From positions 682,001 through 746,000 of the forward strand of contig JACKOD010000001.1 of assembly GCA_024234505.1 (NCBI GenBank): a stretch of 64,000 nucleotides of DNA, read 5' to 3'. This stretch comes from Hahellaceae bacterium (GTDB lineage Bacteria; Pseudomonadota; Gammaproteobacteria; Pseudomonadales; Oleiphilaceae). Below, in pieces: positions 16,257-25,816 of the stretch. Every line of letters begins with the position of its first letter. Position 1 is the stretch's first letter. The notes beneath the pieces were generated by a model. It did not search any database and was not told where the DNA came from. It saw only the letters and a list, made by a program, of their open reading frames with translations. The position numbers were made by a program, and so were the translations under genes.

Positions 16257-19200
16257 ATGCCATTATGGATGCCTTCAAAGGCACGTCGTTTATTCTTTTT
16301 CCTTGGATTGATTTTATGCCTGGTTTCTTCAACGCTTTTTGCTCGTATTGATGCAGGAGCAATACCTTCGGAATTGAGGGGTTGGCAGGAATGGGTGCTA
16401 TTCGGCAACGAGGAAAAATTGTGCCCGGTGAAATTTGATGGCCGGGCGCTGAGCGATAACCTGACCCAGTTCCAGTGCGTTTGGCCGGGTGTTTTGGATC
16501 TTCAGTTGGAAGATAAAAGTCTGGCTTTCAGTCAGTCATTCAGCATGATGGCGAGTGGCTGGGTCGATTTGGTGGGCGATGGCCGTTACTGGCCGGATTT
16601 AATTCGTGATAACGGCGCCTCGGTACAGCTCATTGATCGTCAGGGGCGCCCGTCGGTTTTTCTGGAGAAAGGCGAGCACCGCATTTATGGACGCATTACT
16701 TTTAGTCAAATTCCGGAATATATCCAGCTTCCTGTAAGCACTGGATTGATCAAACTACGAGGGAGCAAGGCGTCTGAGTACGCATCTGAACGTGCGGAGG
16801 ATGGCAAATTATGGCTGCGATCCGACAACGAGGCCCGTGCCAGAGATAATATAGAGGACGCGTTGAATGTTCGCGTCTTCCGTCGACTTACCGATGATCT
16901 TCCCATGCGACTGGTCACGGTACTGCAAATGGATGTTACAGGCTCTGAGCGTGAAATGTTATTTGGAAAAGCCTGGCCATCCAGTTTTCTGCCCATTTCT
17001 TTGGATAGTGCGTTACCGGCTCGAATCGAAAACGACGGAATGATCAGAGTGCAGTTAAGGCCTGGTCGATGGGAGGTCAAGGTTGCCGCTCGTGCAATTG
17101 GTGTGCCGGCTCAATTAACGGCAGAGCCTTTGGTGAACTGGCCTCAACAGGAGCTTTGGTCTTTCGAAGCTGTGCCGGGATTGCGATCTGTCTCGGTATC
17201 GGGTGTCTCACAGGTGGATGTGTCGCAGACACTCTTGCCGAGTGAGTGGCGCCATTTGCCGACTTATCTTGTTGGCGCAGGGCAGGCTTTGAGTCTTGAC
17301 GAGTCAAGAAGAGGAGGAGGTGAGCCTGAAGCCAACCGCTTGACGCTCTCGCGAGAGATGTGGCTGGCGTCTGATGGAGAATCTCTGATCGCCCGCGATT
17401 TAATTGGCGGTGAAATGTATCAGGGGTGGCGTCTGGAACTTGAGAACCACTTTTCATTGGGAAGGGTGAGTATAGATGGGCGCGATCAGCTGATAACTAG
17501 AGTAGAAACCAGCTCACCTGCGGGCGTTGAGGTGCGTTCATCACCGCTTTCGTTAACCGCTGTATCGAACACCTCACTGATCTCTCAGGGGATGTTCAAT
17601 CAGATTCCTGCATCTGGTTGGTTGACCACGTTTGACCATACCAGTGTTCGCTTGAATTTGCTGCCCGGCTGGTTTGCGATTGCCGCTACTGGTGTAGACG
17701 ACGTTAACGGAACCTGGGTGCAAAACTGGAATATCTGGGATATTTTTCTGGTACTGCTTGTGGTCGTTGCCGTTTATAAAACACTTGGGGGGTTGTGGGC
17801 AGTAGTAGGTGCCCTAGGGATCGTTTTTGCCTACCAGGAGCCGGGAATTCCCGTCGCCATGTGGTTGAATCTTTGTGCCGTGTGCGGCCTGCTGCGGGTC
17901 GCCCAGGCGGGTAAGGTGCGGTCATGGTTAAATCTTTACAGAAATCTCAGTGTGTTGCTGGTACTGGGGGGGCTCTTGATGTTTTCCGTCCAACAGATGC
18001 GTGCTGCGATTTACCCTCAACTTGAGCCGGGGATGTCAACGGGGGAGATATCCTTTGCTGTTATGCCGCTAATGGAAGGATTTGCTGATCAGGCAAATGC
18101 CCCCTACGCGACAAAACCGGACGGGTGGGGTGAGGCGGCAGGGGTCGTCGATGCATTCGATGAAGCGGCGAAAGTAGTTTCTAAGCGTGCACAACGGAGT
18201 GTTGCTACGTTGCTTTCATCGCCAAGCCCTGTTCCTGCGACACCTCCCGTTTCTGATCAACGAGTCCAGACCGGGCCGGCCGTGCCTCAGTGGCAGTGGC
18301 GCAGTGTGGATATGTCGTGGCAAAGTGCCGATCTGGATCCACAGGCATCGCTTTTATTGCTCTCCCCCTGGCAGACTGCAGGGATACGCATTTTAATGGT
18401 GCTGATGTTAAACCTCCTGTTTGCTGGTTTTTTGCTTTATTTCGCAAAATCGGGAGCGGGAACCCCGATAAATAAGCCGAATAACCCACCACAAGCCGCG
18501 CCACTTAATGTGACTGTGGCGATTTTGGTGCTTTGCTTTTTGTTGGGGGGAGGAACCTATTCGAGGGACAGTTACGCTGATGTTCCTGATCCAGTCGTGT
18601 TAAAACAATTGGCGGATCGACTAACCGCACCTCCTGAATGCATACCGCACTGCGCCGATTTGCAGGATACGCGCGTAAGCGTCAACGCTTCCATGCTGAC
18701 TCTGGCGTTAGAAGTCGGGGCCATGACCGATACCTGGTTTCCCTTGCCATTAGTGAACAATACTGAAGGTTTCGAGCGAGTTTTGCTGGATGGAAGCAGT
18801 AACCCTCGGGTGATGCGTGGCGCGGATGGGTATTTTTATATTCGTGTGACCGAAGGCGTCAGGGATATTATTATCGAAACTCCAATTCGTGATCGCGAGC
18901 GATTTGAGCTTAATTTTCCAATGAAGGCCCACAATATTCGGTTGCAGCTAAGTGACTGGGATGTTTCAGGGTTGGTAGACGGTATATTGCCTTCGAATGC
19001 TTTGCATTTTTCGCGAGAGAAAGTTACCCACTCATCAGGTGATTCTGAACATGCGGCAACGGCAGAAATCATCCCATTCTATCAGGTCACCAGAACACTG
19101 AATCTGGGGTTGGAGTGGCAGGTGGTCACCGAGGTGCTTCGCATTGCTCCGATAACCGGCCCGCTTTCAGCGAAGATCGCGTTGCTTTCAGGAGAGCAGG

Positions 19201-20783
19201 TGGTGACGCCGGGAATTAAAACCGAAGATGAGCATGTGTTGATTTCGTTTTCTCGGAATCAGCAACGGGTTCGCTGGACGTCACGACTGAATGAAATGCC
19301 GGAATTTCAGTTGAAGGCTCCATCTGATGCACGTTGGCAGGAAGTATGGCTTCTACAATCCAGTCCGGTATGGCAGTTATCCGCCGAAGGCGTCCCTGCC
19401 AGTAAACCATCATTGGTGGCGCAAGCGGCACGTCATACTTTTGCTTCAGAGTATCGGCCTCGGGCTGGCGAATGGTTGACGGTTAAAGCGCTTCGACCGA
19501 CTGCCGTTGAGGGTCAAACTATAACCATTGATCGTACAGAGTTACATTATGTTCCGGGTAAGTCCAGAGTCGATGTGAACATGACGCTTGTCATGCGCAG
19601 CTCGCTGGGCGAACGATTTTCGTTTGACTGGCCACCGGCACTAACGCTTAAGAATCTGTTGTTAAATGGAAGGTCGATGCCGACTCGTCAAGAGGAGGGT
19701 CGCATTGATGTGCCTCTGCAGGCAGGAATGAATGAGCTTAAAGTGGAGTGGAGCGAGCCTGCCGAATGGAACTCGTATGGATTGGCGCTTTGGGAGCCTG
19801 GGAAGCTTCATTTTCCACTGCCTTTGTCCAATATTACGCAGCAGGTGGAGCCCCCGCAGGATCGATGGCTGCTGTTATTCACCGGGCCGGTAATGGGACC
19901 TGCCGTGTTGTATTGGGGAGTGATACCAGTGCTTGCACTGCTTGCATTTGTGCTGGGCCGCCACCAGGGGAATCCTTTGAGCATCGGCGCCTGGTTTTTG
20001 CTTGGGGTGGGGCTCAGTCTGACGGAAATCTGGGGAATGTTGGCGGCGATACTCCTGTTTTATGTTTTGTCGTATCGAATGAGGCAACCTGTGCCGGCGT
20101 CGAAGTGGTGGTTCAGAGGGCGTCAAATATTGCTGATAGTGTTTGCGCTTGGATGCTTTGCAACAATTATCAGTGCTATCCCCGAGGGGTTGTTAGGTGA
20201 TCCGGATATGCATATTGCGGGTAACGATTCAAATGCTCGGGTTTTAAACTGGTATCAGGATCGAACGGCAGGAGATTTACCCGCAGTGTCAGTGTGGTCG
20301 GTGTCATTTTGGGTGTATCGAGCGGTAATGTTGCTCTGGTCGCTTTGGTTAGCCGTGGCGATTATTCGATGGCTTGCCTGGAGCTGGGGAGCGTTAAATT
20401 CAGGTGGTTTTTGGGCTCCGTTAGTGCCGGTGGTGACCCCTTCAAAGGGCGGGCCTTCGTCTGAGCCTAAGGTATCAGAAGCAGCAAAGACTACCGAGAA
20501 CAAGAATATGGAGCACCCAACCGATTGGTCAGGTGCGATGGGTGAGCAGGTACCGATAGTCACCCATGAGCAAGATTTGATGGCACAAGCCTATGTGCGT
20601 GTCTCCGATGAACATGGAGAATCGCCTGTGGCATCAACTGAATTTGAAATAAAAATTGATCCGCCGATCGCTGACCATGATATTTCACGTTACCTTGTGG
20701 ATGAGGATAACTTGCCTGCTACTGATAGTGAGTCTCAAAACAGTGCGGCTAAAACCCCGGCAAGAAAAACGGATCCCGTATAA
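16257..20783 (+). CDS. Very large unrecognised inner-membrane protein (1508 residues)
   Basis: I do not recognise a named family. An N-terminal hydrophobic segment (about 11-30) acts as signal or anchor and is followed by about 450 extracytoplasmic residues rich in beta structure. Hydrophobic segments then occur at about 490-550, 562-580, 711-730 and 752-768. A second extracytoplasmic beta-rich block (about 770-1210) precedes more membrane segments at about 1216-1285, 1293-1312 and 1355-1378. A hydrophilic C-terminal tail (about 1400-1508) is probably cytoplasmic. The two-fold alternation of periplasmic block and membrane bundle is conspicuous. It is followed 10 bases later by the aminopeptidase gene. 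A role in envelope biology is an inference from topology only. Confidence 0.75.
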   Translation: MPLWMPSKARRLFFFLGLILCLVSSTLFARIDAGAIPSELRGWQEWVLFGNEEKLCPVKFDGRALSDNLTQFQCVWPGVLDLQLEDKSLAFSQSFSMMASGWVDLVGDGRYWPDLIRDNGASVQLIDRQGRPSVFLEKGEHRIYGRITFSQIPEYIQLPVSTGLIKLRGSKASEYASERAEDGKLWLRSDNEARARDNIEDALNVRVFRRLTDDLPMRLVTVLQMDVTGSEREMLFGKAWPSSFLPISLDSALPARIENDGMIRVQLRPGRWEVKVAARAIGVPAQLTAEPLVNWPQQELWSFEAVPGLRSVSVSGVSQVDVSQTLLPSEWRHLPTYLVGAGQALSLDESRRGGGEPEANRLTLSREMWLASDGESLIARDLIGGEMYQGWRLELENHFSLGRVSIDGRDQLITRVETSSPAGVEVRSSPLSLTAVSNTSLISQGMFNQIPASGWLTTFDHTSVRLNLLPGWFAIAATGVDDVNGTWVQNWNIWDIFLVLLVVVAVYKTLGGLWAVVGALGIVFAYQEPGIPVAMWLNLCAVCGLLRVAQAGKVRSWLNLYRNLSVLLVLGGLLMFSVQQMRAAIYPQLEPGMSTGEISFAVMPLMEGFADQANAPYATKPDGWGEAAGVVDAFDEAAKVVSKRAQRSVATLLSSPSPVPATPPVSDQRVQTGPAVPQWQWRSVDMSWQSADLDPQASLLLLSPWQTAGIRILMVLMLNLLFAGFLLYFAKSGAGTPINKPNNPPQAAPLNVTVAILVLCFLLGGGTYSRDSYADVPDPVVLKQLADRLTAPPECIPHCADLQDTRVSVNASMLTLALEVGAMTDTWFPLPLVNNTEGFERVLLDGSSNPRVMRGADGYFYIRVTEGVRDIIIETPIRDRERFELNFPMKAHNIRLQLSDWDVSGLVDGILPSNALHFSREKVTHSSGDSEHAATAEIIPFYQVTRTLNLGLEWQVVTEVLRIAPITGPLSAKIALLSGEQVVTPGIKTEDEHVLISFSRNQQRVRWTSRLNEMPEFQLKAPSDARWQEVWLLQSSPVWQLSAEGVPASKPSLVAQAARHTFASEYRPRAGEWLTVKALRPTAVEGQTITIDRTELHYVPGKSRVDVNMTLVMRSSLGERFSFDWPPALTLKNLLLNGRSMPTRQEEGRIDVPLQAGMNELKVEWSEPAEWNSYGLALWEPGKLHFPLPLSNITQQVEPPQDRWLLLFTGPVMGPAVLYWGVIPVLALLAFVLGRHQGNPLSIGAWFLLGVGLSLTEIWGMLAAILLFYVLSYRMRQPVPASKWWFRGRQILLIVFALGCFATIISAIPEGLLGDPDMHIAGNDSNARVLNWYQDRTAGDLPAVSVWSVSFWVYRAVMLLWSLWLAVAIIRWLAWSWGALNSGGFWAPLVPVVTPSKGGPSSEPKVSEAAKTTENKNMEHPTDWSGAMGEQVPIVTHEQDLMAQAYVRVSDEHGESPVASTEFEIKIDPPIADHDISRYLVDEDNLPATDSESQNSAAKTPARKTDPV

Positions 20784-20811
20784 TAATTGAAGAATGTGGA
20801 ATAGAAATCGA

Positions 20812-22116
20812 ATGAAATCTTCTGTATTTAATGATGAGTTACTCACCTTTCTGTCTGAATCACCGACCCAGTTCCACGCGGTGCAAAACATGACAGAGTT
20901 GCTGAAAAAGGCCGGATATCAGTCGTTAGAGGAGGCAGATGAATGGCAGGTACGCAATGGCGGTCGATACTATGTCGTACGCAACGGATCATCCCTTGTT
21001 GCGTTCAATTTAGCCAGCAAGGAGGCAGCCGCCACGCAGGGTGTTCGTATGATGGGGGCGCATACCGATAGTCCCTGTCTCAAAGTTAAGCCCAATCCCG
21101 AGCTATTCCAGAAAGGATATTTTCAATTGGGCGTCGAGGTTTACGGTGGGGTTCTGCTCAACCCGTGGTTCGATCGTGACCTGTCGCTGGCTGGTCGGGT
21201 GACATTTCAGGATAAGTCCGGCACCTTAAGCAGCGCGCTGGTTAATTTCATAAAGCCTGTCGCGATGATTCCCAGTCTGGCGATACATCTGGACCGAGAC
21301 GTCAATAACAACCGTAGTGTAAACGCGCAACGTGATTTGCCACCCATACTCATGCAGGTAAATGGCGATGAAATGATTAACATGCGGGCCATACTGTGTG
21401 AACAGCTGAAGTCTGAATATCCGTCGGTTGATGTTGCCAAAATTCTCGATTATGAGTTGGCGCTATATGACACCCAACCAGCGGCGCTGGTTGGCTTGCA
21501 ACAAGAGTTTATTGCCTCTGCCCGGCTGGATAACCTGCTAAGTTGCTTCATTGGGCTGAAAGCCTTGTTAAGCAGCGATGCAACGCAAAATGCTTTGCTG
21601 GTTTGTAATGACCATGAAGAAGTCGGTAGCTTGTCTGCCGAGGGGGCTCAAGGTCCATTTTTACTATCGGTATTGGAGCGCTTGTGGCCTGATCCGGAGT
21701 TTCGCACGCGTGTGCTGCGCAAGTCATTCATGCTGTCGATGGACAATGCCCATGGCGTCCACCCGAATTTTGCTGACCGGCATGACGGTAATCATGGCCC
21801 GGTACTGAATCAGGGGCCGGTGATAAAAATAAACAGCAATCAACGGTATGCGACTAATAGTGAGTCCAGCAGCCTTTTCAGATGGTTATGTGAGAAGGTA
21901 GCCGTGCCTTGCCAGAGTTTTGTGGTTCGAAGTGATATGGCCTGTGGAAGCACCATCGGCCCGATTACGGCCGGTGGGATAGGCGTGACAACGATAGATG
22001 TCGGAGTTCCACAATTCGCAATGCATTCCATTCGGGAATTGGCGGGAAGTCGGGATGCCTTTGCCTTGTATCAGGTTGCCACGGCGTTATGCGACTGCGA
22101 GCGTGTGATTGTGTGA
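20812..22116 (+). CDS. apeB: M18 family aminopeptidase
   Basis: This 434-residue cytoplasmic zinc metallopeptidase removes N-terminal residues from peptides. M18 landmarks are present: FLSESPTQFHAVQNM near the start, the first metal-binding His/Asp in GAHTDSPCLKVKP, the acidic pair in CNDHEEVGSLSAEGA, SMDNAHGVHPNF, and the C-terminal IGVTTIDVGVPQFAMHSIRE with the last metal-binding His. The ATG at 20812 is preferred over 20794 because it gives the family's usual N-terminus; the upstream start would add six residues. The stop codon lies inside an octanucleotide repeat. Confidence 0.93.
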   Translation: MKSSVFNDELLTFLSESPTQFHAVQNMTELLKKAGYQSLEEADEWQVRNGGRYYVVRNGSSLVAFNLASKEAAATQGVRMMGAHTDSPCLKVKPNPELFQKGYFQLGVEVYGGVLLNPWFDRDLSLAGRVTFQDKSGTLSSALVNFIKPVAMIPSLAIHLDRDVNNNRSVNAQRDLPPILMQVNGDEMINMRAILCEQLKSEYPSVDVAKILDYELALYDTQPAALVGLQQEFIASARLDNLLSCFIGLKALLSSDATQNALLVCNDHEEVGSLSAEGAQGPFLLSVLERLWPDPEFRTRVLRKSFMLSMDNAHGVHPNFADRHDGNHGPVLNQGPVIKINSNQRYATNSESSSLFRWLCEKVAVPCQSFVVRSDMACGSTIGPITAGGIGVTTIDVGVPQFAMHSIRELAGSRDAFALYQVATALCDCERVIV

Positions 22117-22142
22117 TTGTGTGATTGTGTGATTGTGTGAAT
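22103..22142 (+). repeat. Octanucleotide tandem repeat spanning the apeB stop codon
   Basis: Four perfect copies of GTGTGATT and a fifth imperfect copy (GTGTGAAT) run across the end of apeB. The apeB stop TGA is at 22114-22116 in the second unit. The unit is not a multiple of three, so copy-number change would alter the reading frame of the last codons. Confidence 0.95.
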
Positions 22143-22395
22143 GGTACAGCGGGCTGCTGTTCGGCAGCCCAATTTGAAATTTGTATTGCGAATTATAATG
22201 GAACTGCTCGCCATCGAAACATGCCGTTTCGTTTCGACTGTTTTTAACGCCAGGGCTCGCTGGATTCGCAGTAAGCGTTTCGCATATTTTATGAATAAAA
22301 CATTGTGCAAATAGGAATGAAAAATTGTGCAAAATTGCAAAAGAACTACAGATATATTTCAGAAGGAACGCTGAACAATGCAGTGGGAAGGAGGT
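22143..22395. other. Gap between apeB repeat and tRNA-Asn copy 2
   Basis: No gene is supported. Minus-strand reading frames of 81-89 codons starting at 22332-22340 overlap the repeat and show only repeat-derived His/Thr/Ile/Gln runs. Confidence 0.5.
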
Positions 22396-22471
22396 TGGCT
22401 CCTCGACCTGGGCTCGAACCAGGGACCCACGGATTAACAGTCCGTTGCTCTACCGACTGAGCTATCGAGGA
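22396..22471 (-). tRNA. tRNA-Asn (GTT), copy 2
   Basis: A 76-base cloverleaf with anticodon GTT and encoded CCA. It differs from copy 1 (3805-3880) only in the variable region. No clear terminator follows it on the minus strand. Confidence 0.97.
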
Positions 22472-22771
22472 ACTGCATTGCGTTAGCGGGTGCGGATATT
22501 AAAGATCGTTTTATGGCTTGTCAACTTTTTTCTATGAATAATGTTGTTTCAAAAAATATCGTGTTGTGTCGCATTAAAGGGGTGGAAAGAGAGAAGGGCC
22601 ATGGGCAAAAAACACAAAATTTTCTGTTATGGCATATAGTTAATTTATTGGCTCGGTTTGGATCTGGTAAACAGAGCGGTCGTAGAAAGTAGTCAATGAC
22701 ATCGACAAAGCCAATAGTATAGTGACTGACGATGAGTGAGTTTCCGTTGAGAAGCTCCGCTGGGGGAATGT
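22472..22771. other. Intergenic region upstream of the universal stress gene
   Basis: Nothing beyond promoter-type AT-rich sequence was recognised in these 300 bases. The start of the stress gene has a fair ribosome-binding site (GGGGGAATGT). Confidence 0.5.
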
Positions 22772-23686
22772 ATGGATATTAAAAATGACTGGAAGAAGCT
22801 GCTCGTAGTGGTTGACGAAAAAACGGATCGTGTGAATTTGTTGGAGCGTACCCGTTGTCTGGCGTCAAAACTGAAGGCTTCTGTCGTGTTATTCCAGGCC
22901 TGTTATAGTACAGCGCTGCAGAATGCCTATCTGTTTGATACTGCGGCACAGGAGAGTGCACGCCAAGGGTATTTGCAACACTGCGAAAAGGCGCTCGAAG
23001 TGTTGGCAGGAGAATTGCGCCAGCATGGGATTGATGTTGCCGTATCTGCAATTTGGGCCAAGCCAGCGCATGAGGCCATTGTTGCACAGGCCAATGCACT
23101 GGGCGTTGACCTGATTATTAAGGAAACCCATTATCACTCGTTGATTTCACGCGCCATTCTAACCAATACCGATTGGCACCTGATACGTGAATCGGCTAAA
23201 CCGCTTTGGTTTATAAGGAATCGGGAGTGGTCATCCCATTTGAGTCTGGCGGCGGCAGTGGACCCCATGCACCTGCATGCGAGAAAAGGGGAACTGGACG
23301 AACGGCTCATTGATATCGCACATGAGTTGGCATGCTGCCTGCCTGCCGAGTTGCACGTTATTCATGCATTTGAGCCGGTGCCCACGGGTATCATGGCCGA
23401 ATTCGATGCAATTGCGGCAGACTACAACGTGTATCGCCAGCAGGCGAAAGTGAAGCACCAAACCGCGATGGATGAACTGATACGGGGGCGTGTCGAAAGC
23501 TCCGCCATCGTTCATTTTGAAGAGGGGGCGCCCGAGAAAGTACTCCCTAAAATAACGATGGAACAGAATATTGATTTATTGATTATGGGGGGCGTTTCAA
23601 GAAGTGGTGTCGAACGAATTTTTGTAGGAAATGTTGCCGAGAGCGTGCTTGATCATGTGCATAGTGATGTGTTGATCGTGCCTTAG
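22772..23686 (+). CDS. uspE: Tandem universal stress protein (UspE-like)
   Basis: This 304-residue cytoplasmic protein consists of two UspA domains (about 1-150 and 155-304), like UspE. Domain 1 starts KKLLVVVDEKTDR. Domain 2 ends with the nucleotide-binding signature GGVSRSGVERIFVGNVAESV followed by LDHVHSDVLIVP. Domain 1 has HYHSLISRAILTNTDWHLIR in the equivalent place and lacks the GxxG loop, as in the N-terminal half of UspE. Such proteins support survival in stationary phase and oxidative stress. It is monocistronic as far as can be seen. Confidence 0.85.
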   Translation: MDIKNDWKKLLVVVDEKTDRVNLLERTRCLASKLKASVVLFQACYSTALQNAYLFDTAAQESARQGYLQHCEKALEVLAGELRQHGIDVAVSAIWAKPAHEAIVAQANALGVDLIIKETHYHSLISRAILTNTDWHLIRESAKPLWFIRNREWSSHLSLAAAVDPMHLHARKGELDERLIDIAHELACCLPAELHVIHAFEPVPTGIMAEFDAIAADYNVYRQQAKVKHQTAMDELIRGRVESSAIVHFEEGAPEKVLPKITMEQNIDLLIMGGVSRSGVERIFVGNVAESVLDHVHSDVLIVP

Positions 23687-23832
23687 CCGTTTTTTGAGGC
23701 GTTGCTTTTTTGTGTAATTCTGATTTACCTTCGCAGCTCCCGGTCTCTATACCGGGAAATGTGCTTTACTAGAGTTATATTAGTTTCGTCTAAAACTTCA
23801 GATTGTAAAAAAATAACAGGAAAACACTAGCC

Positions 23833-24954
23833 ATGAAAGCTTCGCCTTTGGTCATGATTGTAGATGGTGATGAAATTCATCGCGAAATGCTGGAGAACAT
23901 GCTTGAGGATACGGTGGATGTGCTGAATATCGCCAATGCTCAGGTGTGTCTGGAATCGCTGGAGTATAAAAAGCCGGATCTGATTATCATTGACCCCAAA
24001 GATCCGGCTATTGATGGCTGGAACCTTATTCGAAAGATTCGCGAGCAAATCGAAGAAAATGCAGCATCTATTATTGTTCTAACCGAAGAAGCAAATTTTG
24101 ATACTCGTCTGAAATCCTATGAGCTGGGGGCTAATGATTTTCTTGCCAAGCCCTTTCAACCGGAAGAATTTTTAAACAAAGTCCAGCTCAATCTGAATGC
24201 CAAGCAGTATTACAGAAGGTTGCGTGAAGAGGCGATGGATGCGATGGCGACGGCAATGGCAGCCTTAAAGCAATGCAGCGATCTGGGATTGATTCTGCGG
24301 TTTATGGAAGACGCCATCAAAGCTGAAACTCACGGTTCACTCGCCAATGTTTTGAAGGAATACCTTGAGCAATTCGGTATCGACATTTCGTTGATGATCC
24401 TGAGCGATCATCAACCGCACTACTATTTTTGTGATGAAGATTCCCAGGCCTCAGTGTTAATGGCTATGTGTCGGGAAAAAGGGCGAATCGTTGATATCGG
24501 ATTGGTCACAGTCGTTAACGGCACGGATGTCAGTATCTTTGTAAGGGAAATGCCTAAAGATGAAACCCGGTATGGCGAAGTGAAAGATGCGATCAGTATC
24601 ATGAGTAATCTCGCTGATAACCGGGCACGATTTATTTCGAGTATGGCCGCGTTGAAGCGTGAACAAGAATTCGGCGTGCAAGCCAGTGTACTGCGGGGTA
24701 TTCAGCGTATTACCCAAATGCAACAACAAATCGAAGGACATGTTGAACAAATAGACCGTGGTGTGTCCGGGCTTAAGGTTCATATCAATGAATCTTTGGT
24801 GGCTATTGGTGTGACGGAAGAGCAGGAAAACATGTTCACAGACTTACTGTCCGATTATCTGGATCGGATGGAAGAGGGGTTCGCCGGTATTATTAAATTG
24901 GAACAAGACTTAAAAGCCCTGACGGCAGAACTCAGCAGCATGGTGAATAAATAG
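23833..24954 (+). CDS. Receiver-domain protein with uncharacterised output module
   Basis: The 373-residue protein starts with a CheY-like receiver domain (about 1-120). The acidic pocket is VDGDE, the phospho-acceptor is the Asp in IIIDPKDP (about residue 55), the switch Thr is in VLTEE, and the conserved Lys is in LAKPFQPEEF. A coiled-coil-like helix (about 125-165) leads to a middle domain (about 165-275) with GIDISLMILSDHQPHYYF. A Gln/Glu-rich helical C-terminus (about 275-373) completes it. No DNA-binding, GGDEF or kinase output is seen. The second half resembles the helical signalling region of chemotaxis-type regulators only in composition. No cognate kinase is adjacent. Confidence 0.75.
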   Translation: MKASPLVMIVDGDEIHREMLENMLEDTVDVLNIANAQVCLESLEYKKPDLIIIDPKDPAIDGWNLIRKIREQIEENAASIIVLTEEANFDTRLKSYELGANDFLAKPFQPEEFLNKVQLNLNAKQYYRRLREEAMDAMATAMAALKQCSDLGLILRFMEDAIKAETHGSLANVLKEYLEQFGIDISLMILSDHQPHYYFCDEDSQASVLMAMCREKGRIVDIGLVTVVNGTDVSIFVREMPKDETRYGEVKDAISIMSNLADNRARFISSMAALKREQEFGVQASVLRGIQRITQMQQQIEGHVEQIDRGVSGLKVHINESLVAIGVTEEQENMFTDLLSDYLDRMEEGFAGIIKLEQDLKALTAELSSMVNK

Positions 24955-25276
24955 CATGCTAATCAATGCCGGTAATCAGCAGTCGTATCGTTATGCCTTT
25001 GGATTTCCCTTGTTGCTGAGCGCCCCGAACCTGTTTACGGATTTGCTGCTTTCAGTGTGACCATGGTATCAGCTCCTCGATGGGTGATTTCGTTGCCGGT
25101 GACCAATAACGTCATGCCTACTTTTTGATTGGTCTTCACTTGTTAGTGTGATCTTCGGGGTTCTTACGGTTGACGGCTAAAACCCCCAGGATGTGTTAGA
25201 TTGTTGGAATTACGCAAGAAGCTGTTTTGAGTTGTTATATCGTCGGAATGTGTCAGTACAGAGAGTTGATCTGAAT
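24955..25276. other. Intergenic region before the HD-domain gene
   Basis: No gene or clear terminator was recognised. An in-frame GTG at 25193 could extend the HD gene by 28 residues, but the extension looks non-conserved. Confidence 0.45.
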
Positions 25277-25816
25277 ATGGAAAATATTGCAAATTTGGCA
25301 CATATCGATTCCATTCTTAATGAATGGAAGGCTGTGATAGGTAACGATTTCGATGGCTATAGAAATCATGTCGTAAGGATGGTGACGTTCTCTTTATTGT
25401 TGCGGCCTTGCGATAGTAAAGAGCAACGAGCGATTGAAATAGCTGCCTGCTTTCATGATATTGGTATCTGGACATCAAAAACCTGGGATTATCTGCCGCC
25501 CTCAGTATTGGCAGCACGCAATTATCTCGAAGAAAACTCATTAGGTGAATTTACCTGCGATGTTGAACAGATGATTCTCCATCACCACAAACTTCTACCG
25601 GTAAAAGATAACGCTTCACCGTTGGTGGAAACGTTTCGTCGCGGAGATTTGGTTGACTTTTCATGTGGATCAATCCGATTTGGAATTCCTGCGAAAACCG
25701 TCGCCAGAATAAGGCGCCAGTATGCAAACCATGGTTTTCATAAGGCATTGGGGAAATTGTTTTTAACCTGGATGTTAAAAAATCCACTAAATCCTGCGCC
25801 TATGGTTAAATTATGA
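25277..25816 (+). CDS. HD-domain phosphohydrolase-like protein
   Basis: A 179-residue cytoplasmic protein with a metal-binding HD domain. The ligand His is in YRNHVVRMV, the HD pair is in AACFHDIGIW, and a further His cluster is in MILHHHKLLP. Many small proteins of this type hydrolyse nucleotides or other phosphomonoesters; the substrate here is unknown. The start at 25277 (MENIANLAHIDSILNEW) is chosen over the GTG at 25193. The 3' end overlaps the convergent hydrolase gene by six bases. Confidence 0.7.
   Translation: MENIANLAHIDSILNEWKAVIGNDFDGYRNHVVRMVTFSLLLRPCDSKEQRAIEIAACFHDIGIWTSKTWDYLPPSVLAARNYLEENSLGEFTCDVEQMILHHHKLLPVKDNASPLVETFRRGDLVDFSCGSIRFGIPAKTVARIRRQYANHGFHKALGKLFLTWMLKNPLNPAPMVKL

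Noticed and set aside
22103..22142. CRISPR-like repeat
   Set aside because: The units are 8 bases, directly tandem and without spacers; no cas genes are in the window.
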